DNA of 5,915 nt from Lachnospiraceae bacterium (GTDB lineage Bacteria > Bacillota > Clostridia > Lachnospirales > Lachnospiraceae): NCBI GenBank assembly GCA_009774145.1, contig VSND01000126.1:1-5915 (forward strand), read 5' to 3'. A model generated the notes under the pieces. The model did not search any database and was not told the DNA's origin. It saw nothing but the letters and a program-made list of their open reading frames with translations. The translations under genes were made by a program, and so were the position numbers. This document shows, in pieces, positions 5,817 to 5,915 of this stretch; position 1 is the stretch's first letter; each line of letters begins with the position of its first letter.

Positions 5817-5915
5817 ATACCCGCTCGGATCCCAATAAACCACCGGATTATTCCGACAGTAAGCATACAGATTCAGCCCGTCTCCCTGATAGACGTCCTC
5901 CTGCAGGAATCTTCC
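5169..5915 (-). CDS. Rhs protein, C-terminal end with deaminase-like toxin tip (partial)
   Basis: The frame is open from the right edge, so the 5' part of this rhs gene is outside the window. The visible 248 residues begin inside the conserved core ending (GRFLQEDVYQGDGLNLYAYC) and reach DPSGY at residue 33. The 215-residue tip follows. Rhs proteins carry such tips to neighbouring cells, where the tip is released and acts as a toxin. A GTG at 5843 could be mistaken for a start but lies within the core. The stop TAG (5171-5169) is followed after 21 nt by the presumed immunity gene. The core part is GC-richer than the tip, consistent with tip exchange. This is probably the main, expressed rhs gene of the locus, since it has a paired immunity gene and no visible damage, but its N-terminus and secretion route cannot be seen. 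Confidence 0.9.
   Translation of the reverse strand, partial: GRFLQEDVYQGDGLNLYAYCRNNPVVYWDPSGYADVPASATKCPPASKIGADHGEMQGQNKEAGADRADFYVDENGTVTPGSLCLALGLKGEDPNLRTAQQLQNDVDMIHAALTRADGSPDIKAQNNRTTTVIQGYDEEGNVIHTVTGAGKTRGLSGGQKAVVQEIYGETARMPTNSKIPASNNKNNWHAEQKSERASQNQTGRVSASSSGAGHGGAACGPCNEALNAAGVYNITGVKEDAGGTGRNF
5817..5915 (-). repeat. Conserved Rhs core end, copy in the upstream rhs gene
   Basis: This is the direct-repeat partner of 1106-1204, offset 4711 bp and in the same orientation. The first 78 bp from the toxin junction are identical; the remaining 21 bp hold four differences. It is cut by the window edge. Homologous recombination between the copies would join this gene's core to the HEW-type tip and delete the deaminase tip, its immunity gene and the orphan core. 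Confidence 0.93.

Noticed and set aside
5841..5843. GTG as start of the deaminase-tip gene
   Set aside because: It falls inside the conserved NNPVVYWDPSGY core and the frame is open to the window edge, so this is an internal valine.

Overview
The window reads as part of an Rhs (YD-repeat) polymorphic-toxin locus, most likely from a gut-type Clostridia/Lachnospiraceae genome. That placement rests on the style of the Rhs core ending (QEDVYQGDGLNLYAYC...DPSGY), the moderately GC-rich core beside AT-rich toxin tips, and the transposase type. It is an inference, since no taxonomic marker gene is present. Every real gene lies on the minus strand, so the locus is transcribed from right to left.

In transcription order: (1) 5915-5169 is the last part of an rhs gene whose core continues beyond the right edge. 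After the conserved DPSGY it carries a 215-residue tip with a deaminase-type HAE...CxxC signature. (2) 5147-4242 starts 21 nt downstream with a strong GGAGG ribosome site. It encodes a 301-residue protein in the immunity position, with a HEAT-like segment and cysteine pairs. (3) 4168-4241 is a short junction where non-Rhs DNA meets Rhs core DNA abruptly. (4) 4167-713 is a second rhs copy lacking its natural 5' end. It contains a nonsense codon (TAA at 4063-4061), then an open frame of 1094 codons with about 37 YD repeats, the same DPSGY ending, and a different 130-residue AT-rich tip with an HEWLPVS motif. (5) 636-719 is a nested inverted-repeat segment. (6) 592-1 is the N-terminal two thirds or less of a DDE transposase that runs off the left edge.

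This matches the known Rhs arrangement of a main rhs-toxin/immunity pair followed by a displaced 'orphan' core plus alternative toxin tip. The two core endings match over 99 bp (4 mismatches; the first 78 bp are identical), and the match stops exactly at the DPSGY tyrosine codon. Recombination there would replace the deaminase tip with the HEW tip and delete 4711 bp, including the deaminase immunity gene. The orphan is unusual in keeping more than 3 kb of core, in its pseudogene-like 5' end, and in having no visible immunity gene: the transposase begins only about 120 bp after its stop codon. No tRNA, rRNA, CRISPR array, riboswitch or convincing rho-independent terminator was seen.
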